DNA of 64,000 bases from Bimuria novae-zelandiae CBS 107.79 (taxonomy: Eukaryota > Ascomycota > Dothideomycetes > Pleosporales > Didymosphaeriaceae). Shown here piece by piece: positions 1 through 11,678 of the stretch. Made by a program: the position numbers and the translations under genes. The stretch's first letter is position 1. Every line of letters starts with the position of its first letter. A model generated the notes under the pieces. That model did no database searches. It was given only the letters and a program-made list of their open reading frames with translations, and was not told the DNA's origin. The stretch is from positions 1,234,166 to 1,298,165 of the forward strand of contig ML976664.1 in NCBI GenBank assembly GCA_010015655.1, read 5' to 3'.

Positions 1-589
1 GAAGTTTGAGTGCGCAAGATCGAAATTATGTAAGCGCATCAGCCACAGCACCAGCCACAGCATCATGAACCAATCAACCGGCCGACCACAATATCTTCCT
101 TTCACGACCTGATCTGCCGTCAGTGATGTAAAGAATACAGCGTAGCTCAGATTATTACTTTAGAATGTAGAATACCTTCCGAGGTAAGTGATATACCTGT
201 CTACGTCGTGTCGGCTCCCGACGCCTTACCTACATATACTCTTCAACCTTCACTTCCTGCCCCTCTAACCTTTCCGACCTCGGGAGTCAAGTTCCACATT
301 GATTTTACAGTTGAATCCATCTCTTCTACTGTTCCCAGGGCCAACTTGGTCTTGTAGCTAACGCAAGCCACCGCATCTTTCGTGGACAGAACAGCTCCAA
401 AGCCGCAAGAGGCCTTCGATCAGCCCCAGCATGCGTACACGACAATTCGTACGGCGATAATACTTGACATCATGAGATGCTTTGCGGAAGCTCAAATACG
501 TAGTGAAGGGTTCTAATTGGCAACGCGTCCATGCAATTCCTCGTTTCTTTGTAACCGTCTTCCCGTGCCCACTCACAAATTCACAACCG
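1..589. other. Intergenic, no gene seen
   Basis: This is GC-balanced sequence lying 3' of the minus-strand oxygenase gene. No reading frame of plausible length or family resemblance was found on either strand. It probably holds the 3' UTR of the oxygenase and upstream sequence of a gene outside the window. Confidence 0.5.
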
Positions 590-1684
590 CTACGAATCAT
601 ACGTCGCCGCCATCCTCATCTGCACATACCCCCACGCCGTAACCGGCTCATACTTCTTCGGATTGTCCTCGCCCCAACACCCGGGTAATGCATCAATAAC
701 CGCATCCATATTCGCCGTCGCAAAGAAAGGGATACTGTATCTATCTGGCACAATCGCATCGTCTTCCTGCTCCAATGCGATCACTTTCCCACCGTTTTGC
801 TGACCCTCAGTGTTCACGCCCGGACCAGGAATCGTCACGGTTTTCGGAGGTGGCAGACCCACTCGATGCACCGTGGAACGCCATCTGTCGTTCGACCAGC
901 GAGCCATCAGGTCGCCGATGTTGAGCAGGACCGCATCCTCGATTGCACCTGCGCGGTGGAAAGTTCCGGGGTTGTTGGGGTCTTCGACTTCGAGGCCACC
1001 GACAGAGTCTTGGAAGAGGAGGGTCATTGTGCCGAAGTCGGAGTGAGCGTTAATGCGGCTGCGCTTGTTGTTCTTGAGCTCCTCTGCCTTGATAGCCGGG
1101 TAATGCAGAAGACGCAGCTGGAACAGCGAGTCGGAATGTGTCGGCGAGAGACCTGGAGGCGGGACAGCCAGTGCCATGTTGAGCGCATCCAGGATCTTGT
1201 GGATCAAATTGGCACATAGAGTGAAGTACGACTCCATGAACACTCTGAAGCCGGGCAACTTCTCTTCCGGCAGCCAGATATTGGGCTGAGCCTTATCATT
1301 GACATTACCAGACTCGTAAGACTCCTTGAAGTCCGGAACTTCTCTCGACTTCGCTATCTCTTCCTCTTCGTAGGTGTGTTGGGTGACCTTCTCTAGTCCA
1401 GGCGCCGAATAACCCCTGTGATGCGACCCGCCCGGTGGATGTGGAGCAAGCATTTTTGTCCCCAGTGGTAATGCGAAGAACTTCTTTGACCATTCGAAAC
1501 ACTCCTCGACTTTCTCCTTCGGCACGCCATGGTTCTTCAGGTACACGAAGCCCACATTTCGGAATGCTTCGTCGATCTGTTGTGCCACACGCTCCTGCTC
1601 TTCCTTTCCGCCATTCAAGAAGGCACCGAAGTCCACGATTGGTATTATAGAGATCCCCATAGATTGCTTGTTAGACTGCGCCAT
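590..1684 (-). CDS. 2-oxoglutarate/Fe(II)-dependent oxygenase, isopenicillin N synthase-like
   Basis: A single-exon gene of 364 residues. The family couples 2-oxoglutarate decarboxylation to oxidation of a small molecule in the cytosol. The N-terminal DIOX_N part (about residues 12-130) starts with IIPIVDFGAF. The C-terminal jelly-roll core (about 180-325) carries the iron ligands His214 and Asp216 (NAHSDFGT) and His273 (STVHRV), and the cosubstrate-binding Arg315-x-Ser317 (DRYS). The full facial triad is present, so the enzyme should be active. The first true ATG is at 1684; a second at 1660 (MGISIIP) also fits the family start. Fungal members act in secondary metabolism or detoxification. 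The substrate cannot be read from the sequence, and the aldo-keto reductase next door is not proof of a cluster. Confidence 0.9.
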   Translation of the reverse strand: MAQSNKQSMGISIIPIVDFGAFLNGGKEEQERVAQQIDEAFRNVGFVYLKNHGVPKEKVEECFEWSKKFFALPLGTKMLAPHPPGGSHHRGYSAPGLEKVTQHTYEEEEIAKSREVPDFKESYESGNVNDKAQPNIWLPEEKLPGFRVFMESYFTLCANLIHKILDALNMALAVPPPGLSPTHSDSLFQLRLLHYPAIKAEELKNNKRSRINAHSDFGTMTLLFQDSVGGLEVEDPNNPGTFHRAGAIEDAVLLNIGDLMARWSNDRWRSTVHRVGLPPPKTVTIPGPGVNTEGQQNGGKVIALEQEDDAIVPDRYSIPFFATANMDAVIDALPGCWGEDNPKKYEPVTAWGYVQMRMAATYDS

Positions 1685-2455
1685 CACGGATGTCTGACTT
1701 GGGCCAGGTGTGAGCCGCTTTAGATATGGAAAGCTGCGAATGCAAGAGAGCGAGAATGAGTAATCTCAAGTAAGCAAGAAAGAAGCTTGCATGAGGAAAG
1801 CGCAGGTGCTAGATTGTATCACACAACGTTACACCAATGAGGGGGTCGTGGCTTCCGACAGGTGGGGCAATTCACTGACCATCCCGCTGACGTCAGCGAC
1901 CATTCAAGCTGCTGAATTCACAAAGTTGCACTATAAACAGATCATTTCTTTTTATGTCTGGCATCTAAAAGCGCTGCCATTCATGCTAGGTAGTTTTCAA
2001 GAAGAGACATTACTCCTGCCGCCTCAACAAACTTCTTAACAGACAACAGCCAGCAACGCAAGCAAACGAAGAATTGCTACTCATCGCTCTCGCATGCGTC
2101 AGCCATCCGCTCGTCGGCCGTAACTGCAGCGTGTTAGACCTACTAAAAGCTATCCAACATAGTTATCGTCGTCGTCAATCCCGTTGTATTCGTCCATAGC
2201 GGACGCTTCCAGCAGCGAGAAGATACAGGTTGCCGCAGCCTGCAACAAAGACTGTGTTTGGATTTTTTTTTTTCAGTGGTGAGAACGTGTCCATTCGCGA
2301 GCGTCACAAAACCACAGATTAAGTGCATTTAGCCGCCTGGTGAAGACGCAGGTGAACAGGCTACTGAATATAAAAGATTCTTGCTGCTTAATCTACTGCG
2401 TCCAGGAAATATCTCCCACATGGGGTCTCGAGCTCCCACGCAAGGCCTATAACTT
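1685..2455. other. Intergenic between two minus-strand genes
   Basis: This stretch should contain the promoter of the oxygenase (near 1700-1900) and the 3' UTR of the aldo-keto reductase. It includes a palindromic TGACGTCA-like core near 1888-1896, a possible bZIP site, seen only as a short match. An 82-codon plus-strand frame (1791-2039) has no family resemblance and is not called. Confidence 0.4.
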
Positions 2456-3664
2456 CTAATCCTGTCTCGCCGGGTCCAGCTCTATCCTCCCCACAATCCC
2501 ATCGATCTCTGCCAACACCTCCGGAGTGAGCTTATCGAGAACCTTCAACGCCTGGCAGTTTTCCACCACCTGCTCGGGCCTGGAGGCGCCCGTAATCACC
2601 GACGAAACATTCGGGTTCTTGAGACACCACGCCAACGCGAGCTGCGACTGTGTGACGCCCAGCTTATCCGCAACAGGCTTGCTCCAGTTAGTTCCTCACC
2701 CCATCTTTGCTACTGCGTCGACATACCTTCAATTTCCTGGAGCTCTCAATCATCTCCACCCAACTATCATTCCCATACGAATCCCTCATACTATTCACAA
2801 ACCGATCCTTGCCCTCCGCAAAGCGCGACCCAGCCGGCGGCTTCTCAGGACTATCATTATACTTCCCGCTCAGCACGCCAAACTTCAGCGGCGAAAAAGT
2901 CGTCAAACCTAGCCCAAACCGCGAATACAGCCGTTGGAACTCCCCTTCTACTTTTCGTCTCGCGAGCAGGTTGTACTGCGGCTGCTCGACGACGGGCGGG
3001 ATGAGCCCGAGCTGCTTCGCTATCCCGCACGCCTCGGCGATCTCATCGGCCGCCCACTCGCTCGTGCCCCAATACATAGCCCACCCCTTGATCTCGATCA
3101 CGTGGTTGAATGCGCGCACGGTTTCCTCGATGGGCGTGAGCCGGTCTGGGCGGTGCGCGTACACGATGTCGACGTATTCGAGGTCCAGGCGCTTAAGCGA
3201 CGCACGCAGGCCCTCGATGATGTGTTTCCGAGATAAACCGTGGTTGTTGACGAGGACTTCGCCGTTTACAGCGCCCCAGTTTAGCTTTGTGCTTATGACG
3301 ATATCACTGCGGTTCCAGCCGAACCTTTTGATCGCTTGGCCCATTGCTATCTCGGACTTTCCGGCCGTGTAGTTCTCGGCTGTGTCGAAGAAGGTGATGC
3401 CGCAATCGTAGGCTTGCTTCATGCAGGCGAATGTGCGCTCTTTGGCTGGTCTTAGCGTCGAAGAATCGTGGTGTGTAAATGCGGGTGCTTACCATCTTCA
3501 ACGTGGCCACCGAAGCTATAGGGATGCTGTTAGTAGGATAGAAAGGACCGCACTGTGAATACTCACGTGAGCCACCCGCCGAGACCCAGGACGGACACTT
3601 GCAAGCCTGAGTTACCTAGACGGCGGTACTGCATACCCGTCTTTCGAGGTTCCTCCCAAGCCAT
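2456..3664 (-). CDS. Aldo-keto reductase, Kv-channel beta-subunit type
   Basis: A four-exon NADPH-dependent aldo-keto reductase of 351 residues. Exons on the minus strand are 3664-3567, 3515-3493 (a 23-bp microexon), 3439-2727 and 2677-2456. Introns of 51, 53 and 49 bp all have GT-AG ends, and the joined frame is continuous. The protein opens [17 protein letters not shown] and carries the AKR tetrad Asp59 and Tyr64 (DTAENY), Lys92 (STKLNW) and His136 (YAHRPDR). The C-terminal exon gives the family block ending LDPARQD. This subfamily (AKR6-like) reduces aldehydes and ketones in the cytosol; fungal members rarely have a known physiological substrate. The third exon alone would give a truncated protein lacking the NADPH-binding C-terminus, so the splice model matters. 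Confidence 0.92.
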
Positions 3665-3950
3665 ATTGTTGATCGATTCGATAGGCAGATTATAATACGA
3701 AGGGAAAACCGAAGTGAGTAACGGATCAACAATCTCTCACAGGGTAGTTAAGAAGGCCTTCGACACCTACATGGTATATGCCTCTCAAACAAATTTTCCT
3801 AGACCGGGAGTATTTCTTGATCTAGACAAGTGGGGAAACCCATCGGATCGACATTTACTAGTGAGATGTGATGCCCCCGGCATACGGCCGCCGCTACGAA
3901 TATTTACCGCGCCTAGTTCTGCTTCAACACATGCCTCAACAACCCCTCCT

Positions 3951-5592
3951 CTATATAACGAATCTAAAATCCAATCTCTTATTGCCGTCGCGCTCCCGCG
4001 CTTCGAGATCTGACTGATACAGCGCCTTCTCCTCCGACGTCATAGCACGCCACTTCTCGTCCTTCTTCTTGTTCAAGTGCACCAGCACTTGTCGCTGGAC
4101 CACCATCGTTACGAGCGCAAGGGCACAAATCGCGACGCACACCTTGTTGCCTTGCTTGTAGTACGGCGCGTCGTACTTGCGGTAGATTTGGGACCCGATC
4201 AGCGAGCCGATCTGCACGATCACGTTGTAGGTGGCGGCGGTGATGGCGCGCTTCTTCACGTCGAACGTGTTTTCTGATATCCAGGACGAGATCAACGGGT
4301 GGAAGTACGGATATCCTGAAATCAGAGTGATGAGGGTGAAGCGAGACCATTCGCGCCCGCCGTCTGGGATGGTGATGAGAGCGACGAGCAATGGCATGAT
4401 CCAGAATTCGCCAAAGATGATGTGCAGCGTCCGCTCGTTGAAGTAATCGCTGCTGTACGCCAGCGTCAACATGGTGATGATCTGGAGGACGGCTGAGGGG
4501 ATGGTAAGCATGTTCGAGTTAAACGTTGAGAAACCGAGACGCTTGAGGGTCAAGCTCAGGTATCCAGTGACGGGTGTGGCAGGAATGTAGGCGACCAGTC
4601 CGAGGAAGTAGAGTCCCCACATGGCAGGATCGCTCCACGCTGCTTTGATGTCCTTGAAGGTCGCAGGCTCTTGGAGATCTGTGAGGCCCTTTGCAGGGTC
4701 ATCTCGCAAAATACGCTTTTGTGCCTGTTAGTCCTGGTCAGGCGTTGAATGATTTCAAACTTACGTTGACCATAATCACTTCCTCGCGTTCAGTGTACCA
4801 TCCTTTCCGGAAGATGACTCCCTTGGTTCCCACCGGCGAAGATGGCAGGTAGATGTAAGAAACGAGCGCAATCGTCATCGTCAGAAGTCCCTCAATCAAG
4901 AACAACCAAAACCATCCAGGCTTCCCCTGCACCCCGCGCAACTCCAAGATCCCAGCTGCCAACAACGCGGAAATCACACGCGCAACGTTCAGCGTAGACC
5001 AGAAGGCCGCGAGCCGGATCGCGAGCTCCTTGGACTTGTAAAAGTACGTCGCAAACAAGATCACACCGGGGATGAAACCACCTTCGCACGCGCCGATTAG
5101 TGCGCGGGTAATGTAGAACGACGTACGATCATGCATCCACGCTTGTGCCCAAGAAACTGTGCTCCACGCGAACATCATGGTGGGCAAGATGTACTTGAAT
5201 CCATACCGTTTGGTGAGGAACTGCACCGGGAACTCGGCCGCGAGGAAACACACGAGCTGGATGGTAGTTCCATTATTGTAGTCGTCGGTCGTGAGGTTGA
5301 GATCGTCCAGGAGCTTGTCAGTCAGCGCGTTGCCCAAGTTGCCTCGGTCAAGCTGCAGCCCGAACATCATGACGCAAAGCCATGAGAGGAGGAACAAATC
5401 CGTCTTGAACACAACACGTCTTTCTTCAGCGACGGTCCATTCCGCCGTAGGGTCGAAGCGATGTCGACCTTCGTAGGTGTCGTGGGGCGGGGTGATGTCC
5501 GCGAGTTCACTTCGTCCGACTTTGGTGGGTGCTTTGAGAGACCCAGCATCCTCGCTGACTCTCGTCGGGGCGATTTCGATATCGTTACCCAT
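3951..5592 (-). CDS. MFS permease, Dal5/anion:cation symporter (ACS) family
   Basis: A two-exon plasma-membrane permease of 530 residues. Exon 1 is 5592-4765 and exon 2 is 4715-3951, separated by a 49-bp phase-0 intron joining VIMVN to RILRDD. The N-terminal tail is hydrophilic (about 75 residues). It is followed by the family's first helix and loop (SWLCVMMFGLQLDRGNLGNA), and about twelve membrane spans can be counted. Motifs such as TRALIGACEGGFIPG match Dal5-type carriers of organic anions, vitamins, allantoate, sulfate or sulfonates. The substrate is inferred only from position: the gene diverges from a TauD-type dioxygenase across a 460-bp promoter with two CACGTG boxes, which suggests uptake of an organosulfur compound, as for yeast Soa1. 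Nicotinate or allantoate transport remains possible. Confidence 0.9.
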
Positions 5593-6052
5593 GGTCGGTT
5601 GCTATTCGAGAGCTTTGATATGCGCGCGGCATTTTCACGGGCTCCACTTGCGGTTCTAATAAACATCTGCAAATGAATGTCGCAATTGCGTTCGCTGCAT
5701 ACGTGCTCGCCACTTGAATAACCAGGGGAGTGAACCCGCTGTAGTGCTGCAGTAGTCGATGCTACCGCGCCGAGGTCGTTCTTCGTGTCGGTGCAAGGCT
5801 GTTTTAGTCAAATCGAGCGACTAAGCAAGCATGCATCCCAAAGCGGACCGACTACCGATGACGTGCTCGAGTAGCACGTGGGCTAACATCACGTGAACCC
5901 AGAAAGCCTCAAGTCATAAAGAGAGGTAGAGTTCCAGAAGCTGTTCAAGGGGGCAACGCGTTGGCCGCCAATAACATTGATCCACTGTGAGCTCAGTTTA
6001 TACTGTGACGCTATCCGAAGGAAGGAACCCCTACAGCACAAAGTCCAACACC
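5593..6052. promoter_or_regulatory. Divergent promoter of permease and TauD dioxygenase
   Basis: A 460-bp region between two head-to-head starts (ATG at 5592 minus and 6053 plus). It must hold both promoters and both 5' UTRs. It carries two CACGTG boxes at 5875-5880 and 5890-5895. The shared space and boxes suggest co-regulation; this is inference. Confidence 0.6.
5889..5896. promoter_or_regulatory. TCACGTGA box (Cbf1/bHLH-type site)
   Basis: A perfect 8-bp palindrome TCACGTGA lies 157 bp upstream of the dioxygenase ATG, with a second CACGTG core 9 bp to its left (5875-5880). In yeast this is the Cbf1-Met4-Met28 site of sulfur-assimilation genes. In filamentous fungi the factor could be another bHLH protein. 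No binding data are implied. Confidence 0.5.
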
Positions 6053-7306
6053 ATGCCTTCGCTCAAGCGCGTCCACCTCGATGACCAGAATACTGCCGAT
6101 AGCGATATCGTGGGAGGCAGCTCGCAAGCCCGCAGCAGGCTTCTAAAGCCCTTGTCCTACACCGGTTCACTCGACAGCTTTAAGCACCAGGACTTAACCC
6201 CTGTGATTGGACGGGAATATGAAGGCCTCCAAGTAACCGACCTACTGCAATGGGGAGACGATCTGATCCGGGATCTCGTAGTCACTAGTTCGTTTTCCAT
6301 CTCTACTCTTCTCATTTGGCTTTTCTCTAAAAACGACCACAGTTTCCCAGCGCGGCGTCGTTTTCCTGCGAGACCAGCACGTAACACCTACCCAGATGAA
6401 AGACCTGATGCTCCGCATAACCGCGCTGTCGGGATGTGTATGTACTCCACCTACCCGTACCATATGCTCACCAATGCACTGTATTTACTAAAGAAAACCA
6501 TCTATCTAGCCCGAGTCCTCAGACCTACACATCCACCCCCTAACAGAAGCCGGCTCCGAGCTCGGCGACCAAATCTCCGTCATAAGCAGCGAAAAGCAAC
6601 GAAAGGGCGGGGGCCTCACACACCAGCTCTCCGACGCGAGCCGCTTCGCCTCAGCCGGCTGGCACGCCGATATAACATTCGAGCCCGTGCCGTCCGACTA
6701 CGCCATGTTAAAGATGCACACCCTCCCTGCGACGGGCGGAGACACGCTTTGGGCGTCTGCCTACGAGATCTACGACCGCTTGTCGCCGGCTATGCAGCGC
6801 TTCCTCGAGGGCTTAACCGCGACGCACGACGCGAAGTTTTTCCTAGAAGAGGCGGAGAGGTTGGGAAATCCGATTAGGAAGGGTGTAAGAGGGAGTCCGC
6901 TGAATTTTGGCGAGGCGCTGATGGCGGTGCATCCTGTTGTGCGGACGAATCGTAACCACCCCCTCCCCCTCCTCCTACCCTATCTAACTATCTCGCAGCC
7001 GTCACAGGATGGAAATCCGTTTTCGTAAACAAGGGCTTCACTAAGCGCATCAACGGCGTCACCAAAGACGAGTCCGACGTCCTTCTTAGCTACCTTTTCA
7101 ATCTCGTGACGCAGAACCACGATGCGCAGGTACGGTTTAAGTGGCGGGCGAATGATCTGGCTATCTGGGATAATCGGAGTACGTGGCATTGCGCTACGTA
7201 CGATTACCAGGATCCGCGGGCGGGGGATCGTGTGTGTAGCTTGGGGGAGGCGCCGTATTTGGATGTGAAGAGTAAAGGGAGGAAAGAGACGCTTGGGTCG
7301 ATGTAG
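6053..7306 (+). CDS. TauD-type Fe(II)/2-oxoglutarate sulfonate dioxygenase
   Basis: A four-exon gene of 359 residues. Exons are 6053-6287, 6343-6437, 6510-6951 and 6999-7306, with introns of 55, 72 and 47 bp. The frame is continuous; the first donor is GTTCGT rather than GTAAGT. The ATG at 6053 sits in a good context (CACCATGCC). The family hydroxylates an alpha-carbon of taurine or a related sulfonate, sulfate ester or phenoxyacetate, releasing sulfite or a leaving group. The iron ligands are His162 and Asp164 (GWHADITFEP) and His321 (STWHCATYDY); Arg335 (AGDRV) should hold 2-oxoglutarate. The block SQRGVVFLRDQ (residues 80-90) is typical of fungal Jlp1-like proteins. The divergent permease and CACGTG boxes support a sulfur-scavenging role; the exact substrate is open. 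Confidence 0.92.
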
Positions 7307-7763
7307 ACTTGTATGGTAATTATTATATATCTGCGCGTCATAGCGGCTGGTAGCATAGCTTGTCAGTCTTCCCATGAATAAATGGAACCACGCACTGAGC
7401 TTGTCTCCTTGCAAATGCACGCACGCAGGCATCACATTCCGAAGATCCAATGTTCGAAACCTGTCAAAAACATGTCGAGTCTGCTTATTTTGCGAGTTTC
7501 TTCCACAGCTTAAACAGCGCTCCAACGAATATAGCAAAAGATACTCGATATAATGCAACGAAAACGCTAAAGCGAAACCGGTAATCCACACGGTCCGCGT
7601 AAACGAGAAGAGATCTAAGCCGCCCATATAGAAACGTGGGGGTATGCAATGCTAAGTCCATGAGCTCAACTCCGAAGCGACAGCGCACCATCTTTCCCAT
7701 GCTTTGCCTATGCCGCCTCATCTACGTTTCTCTTCCGTATGGGCACCAACTTGCATACTGAGC
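7307..7763. other. Convergent intergenic region
   Basis: The dioxygenase (plus) and the karyopherin (minus) end tail to tail here, so this should hold two 3' UTRs. It is slightly AT-richer than its neighbours. The long minus-strand frame that overlaps it (6980-7627) lies antisense to the dioxygenase last exon and has no recognisable domain. Confidence 0.5.
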
Positions 7764-10700
7764 TCATGCGTCAAACATGCCCGCAACGCCCTCCAAACCC
7801 GGCGACGTGCCCCGCACAATGGTATTAGCCGATGGCTCGATGCTCATGTACTGCTCCTGAAACGCGCTCTTCTTCTTCGGCTTCGCGCGCTCCATCTTGC
7901 CTTGCTCGTGGATGCTCACACCTCTGACGCTCGACAGCAAGTCCAACACGATGGACCGCTGCTGTCGGTCGTCGGTCCTGTTGACGCTGCGTAGCTTGGC
8001 TAGCTTCTTGTCCACCCTCGAGTGGTCGCCCATACCCGGAAGACTCAGAATGATACTGCGCGGAATTTCATCGTCGAGATGGATGATGCCGGCAATGAGA
8101 GACGCGAGATCCTTTTGGCTGTCGACAAAATACGGTTCGTGGAGGGAGATTATGGCATTCTTGAGGATCTCGTTGCAGAAGTAATCGCGGATGGGTGACT
8201 TTTCTTTGAAGCGCGGGAGGATCATGCGCAGGGCACGGACGATTGTGTTGACGGAGCGAGTGTCCCGTACACGGATGCAAGTGTTGCAGAAGAGGAGGAT
8301 CGGTTCGAGAACTTCAGTAGCGCTGAAGATGAAGTCACAGATCGGAGGTCCCTCTTTGCGCTGATCTCCGTCAAGCCGAGCGAACTCTATTCATCGTGAG
8401 CATATGTTCGGCATCTCTCTTCTTGCAATTATACCGCAACAATTCTGAGACGGGAAGAAGAAATCATGAATGGTGACGTACCTTGTCTTGAGTCAAGTAG
8501 CACCGCGACCAGCGTAACCGAAGAGGACGTAAGCTGTCGAAGGATGCTCTCCGTCTTCATCTCGTCGGTTAAGTTGTCGTTCTCGCCCGAGGTGACCACC
8601 TGCTGGCTAACTTCATCCCACTCCTTTGAAATTTTGCTATTCAATTCTCGGAACAGTCCTTGAATCATCGCCGGAAGAAATTGACCTCTTAGCCGTGATG
8701 GGCAGCCTTCGATGAGGTGTGTAGATACAGTCAAAAGTACAGATAGATGATGCGCAGTCAGCGCATGCGCGTGACCAAATAATGCCTGACTCAGAGGGCC
8801 AGGCAAATCCGCGATACCATAAAAGAAATCCTTGAATCGCGTAAGTGAGTACAATATGTAATATGAGCTCTCCCGGATTTGACGGACAGTGCCCCGCACC
8901 GTAGACGCAAAGCCTTCGTATGTCGACTTTGAGCCGCTCACACGAGCAAAGAAGTCGTCTCGGCTCTCAGTCGAGATTCCCGCTTGCCAAAATCGATCAG
9001 TCAAAACTCGTTGGATGACCTGTTGCAGCTCTGGTGGAAGATGGGACCAGTTGGTTTCGATGTCGTTGAAAGCCTGCGCATGACTGACGAGCTGCAGGAG
9101 GTTCGGAAGTAGAACTGGAATGACTTCAGCCCATAACCGGGCGGCAGATTCGTATGCGGCCGAGCCGTCGCGTAACTTTTCAGTAGACGCAGCAAGTAGG
9201 GTCTTGGTGAGACGAAGAGGTAAATGCTGGTTTCTGTCAGCAGATCCTAGTTTACTCTACCAAACTAACATACCTGGGAATGTTCCAGGATTGACGCTTG
9301 CATGGCCTGGCCATCGCTGCTAAGCGGCTGTTCAGACCAGTCTTGCACGCCGCGAAAGTTACTGGCCGATAGGAACTCTGGAAGCCGACCCATCCCGAGG
9401 CTGTTGCAGAAGGCCTGGAAAGAAGAGACGGAGTTTGTGAATTCACTGTTCTGCCAGGCATCTTTCACTTGCGTTAGTAGCTGGCGCATGCGGTTCTCCT
9501 GGCTCTCACGATCCAGGTTACTACACCGGTGGATGATGATGAATAAAAATGCCTGGTAGGCCATTCGTTGTCGATCATCAGTCGTGGGGTCGGCCATCAT
9601 TTCGTTGACTTTACGCTCCAAGCTTTCGTACACATTCATGAAGTCGTCAGCAAACTTCATGGCAAGCTTCTGCATCTCAAGACTACAAATGCGTTCAAGA
9701 TCTTTCACCGCATCGGCATACTGTGGATACGCAGGGTTATCAGCGAGCCTGACGGTCAGCATGTATTCGAGGAACGAAAGAGCAAAAGTTGGACGGTCCG
9801 GAAGCGCCTTGGTCGAAAACGTCGACATGAGCTGTATAATTTTTTTCGCGATCTCAGGATCATCGAAGCGTGCCTGAAGCAACTGCCTGCCCCATTGTTC
9901 GAACGAATCCTCTAATGCGGTACGCTTTCGTTCGTCTTCTTGCGGTTCGTCTCCATGAGTTGAAAGCCACTTCAAATAGCCTTTCAGTGCCGCGTCAATG
10001 ACAGTTACTTGGGTGTCCACTTTAAGCACGGGCGCTGAATGTTTGGTAAAGTTTTGTGGCTGGAACGGCGGGTACTCGTTGTATAGGCTCTGAAGCGTAC
10101 TTGTTGCCTGCGCCAGTATGTGCTCCATAGCCTCAACAGGCGTCCGGCGCACGAGAACATCAATGACATCGGCACAAAACCTTCGGTAGTTCCCGAGGAA
10201 AGCATGTCGCTCAGGGACGGTGTCAATGTCCTCATTCAGAAACAAAATGGTAATGTCGTCGGAGTCTTCTGGAAAGACTTCGTAGCGTACCAAGCGTGCG
10301 CAGCACGTCTCTAGCAGACCGCCTACCATTTGCGTGACAACGGTCGACTCGCGAACGATGCGGGAGCGGAGCAACTTGGTCCAACAGTGCAAGACTGGTA
10401 TCGAAACCACCAAACTAGGATTGCGAACCACATCGAAAAGGAACTGGAAAATGCCGGGAAGATCGCTGCCTTCAGGGATCTGCTGCGGCTTCTGCTCGAT
10501 GAACAGACCCAGGCTGTTGGCCAACTGCATAATTTAGTCTTGGAAAAGGAATTAGATTGGTGCAGCTTACCTCGGAAAGTTTCTTGCACAGAATGTACTT
10601 TTGCTCGTCCAACTCATTTATGTTCATGTCAGCTAGGGTCCAGTTGTATACATTACGCAACAGCGAAACATTGTCCGGCGTGAACATGGGACAGACAAGC

Positions 10701-11678
10701 TCAACAAACTCCTCGTCGTGGAGATGATGACGGGTGTATATTGCTTGCATCACATCGACAGCGGCCTATCACTACAGTCAGTATGTGAAAAGAAGATGCT
10801 GGAATACCACATACCACTTGCAGCTCGACCACGGGCACGCCTAGGGCCTTGCACGCATGGTCGATTACCTGAACTGCGGCAATCGCTTTTGGAATGACCC
10901 ACGGCATGCAGGCTCGGAGAGCATTCAGGGTCTTGATTGCATTCAACTTCACTGCACCCTGGTTTTGATAGTCTTGGGACAAACACCAAGAGAGATTGTC
11001 ACATAGCCGCTTCAGCCAGCCTTCGTCCCCATAGCGTACATTCAAACTCTTGTCGCGCGTGGGCAAATGTTCGGTGAGGACCGCGGTCGGCGTAAAAATC
11101 TCCACGCATGCCCGGCCCAGGTCACTGCTTCTCAGGCCGGCCGTGGTGTCTTCGCGATTGAAAATTTCCTCGGACAGCGTCTCGAGCACGTACAACACAA
11201 CAGCCTGGTGGTGCAGCGACGTCTGCCACAGCTCGACCAGCTGCTCGTCCATGTTCATCCACTCGGCGCCCCATGAGCGCTTTGCGACCTCTGTCCACAG
11301 TTGTGCCACTTTATTCCGCAGGTAGACTGGGTCCTCCGCTGAGACATTCTGTGCCAGTCCGACCACGTAGTTGCGCAGCGCGTTGCCCTGTTCCTCGGAG
11401 AAGTCTTCCCAGTTGTACCTGATGGAAAACTCCAGCATGGTGAGGCCATAGTGGCGGAGCTGTGCGGGCTGCGTCTGGTCGCATGCGAGCGTGTGGCCGT
11501 GTGAGGGCGCTTCGGGGTGGCGCTTCGCCTCCTCTAGGAACTCGGTGGCACGGCGGCGGGTGTCATTGTTCGAGGAGGGGTCGTAGATGGCCTGCAGTGC
11601 GTGCAGGACCTGCGACAGGTCGGTCGTGTGGCCATTGGGCTGGCCGTTCGCGTGCTGCGGGGCTGCAGACGCATCCAT
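7764..11678 (-). CDS. MSN5: Exportin-5/Msn5-type karyopherin
   Basis: A five-exon importin-beta-like nuclear transport receptor of 1,225 residues, the size expected for Msn5/KapJ. Exons are 11678-10815, 10765-10571, 10524-9274, 9226-8482 and 8386-7764. Introns are 49, 46, 47 and 95 bp with GT-AG ends, and phases agree throughout. The N-terminal Xpo1/importin-beta block includes LRHYGLTMLEFSIRYNW and the HEAT-repeat segment PVYLRNKVAQLWTEVAKRSW. The rest is alpha-helical repeats with no catalytic site. The family exports phosphorylated transcription factors, and in animals small RNAs, with Ran-GTP. At intron 3 two AG acceptors lie 7 bp apart; only the downstream one (exon starting 9226) keeps the frame open. 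The start at 11678 was chosen because upstream in-frame codons encode no family-like sequence. Confidence 0.93.

Noticed and set aside
1791..2039. 82-codon plus-strand open frame upstream of the oxygenase
   Set aside because: Low complexity of evidence: no domain, no splice continuation, and it lies in the expected promoter region.
2707..3372. 221-codon plus-strand frame
   Set aside because: Exactly antisense to the aldo-keto reductase main exon; its residues look like a shadow translation.
6980..7627. 215-codon minus-strand frame
   Set aside because: Antisense to the last exon of the TauD-type dioxygenase and its 3' flank; no recognisable domain.
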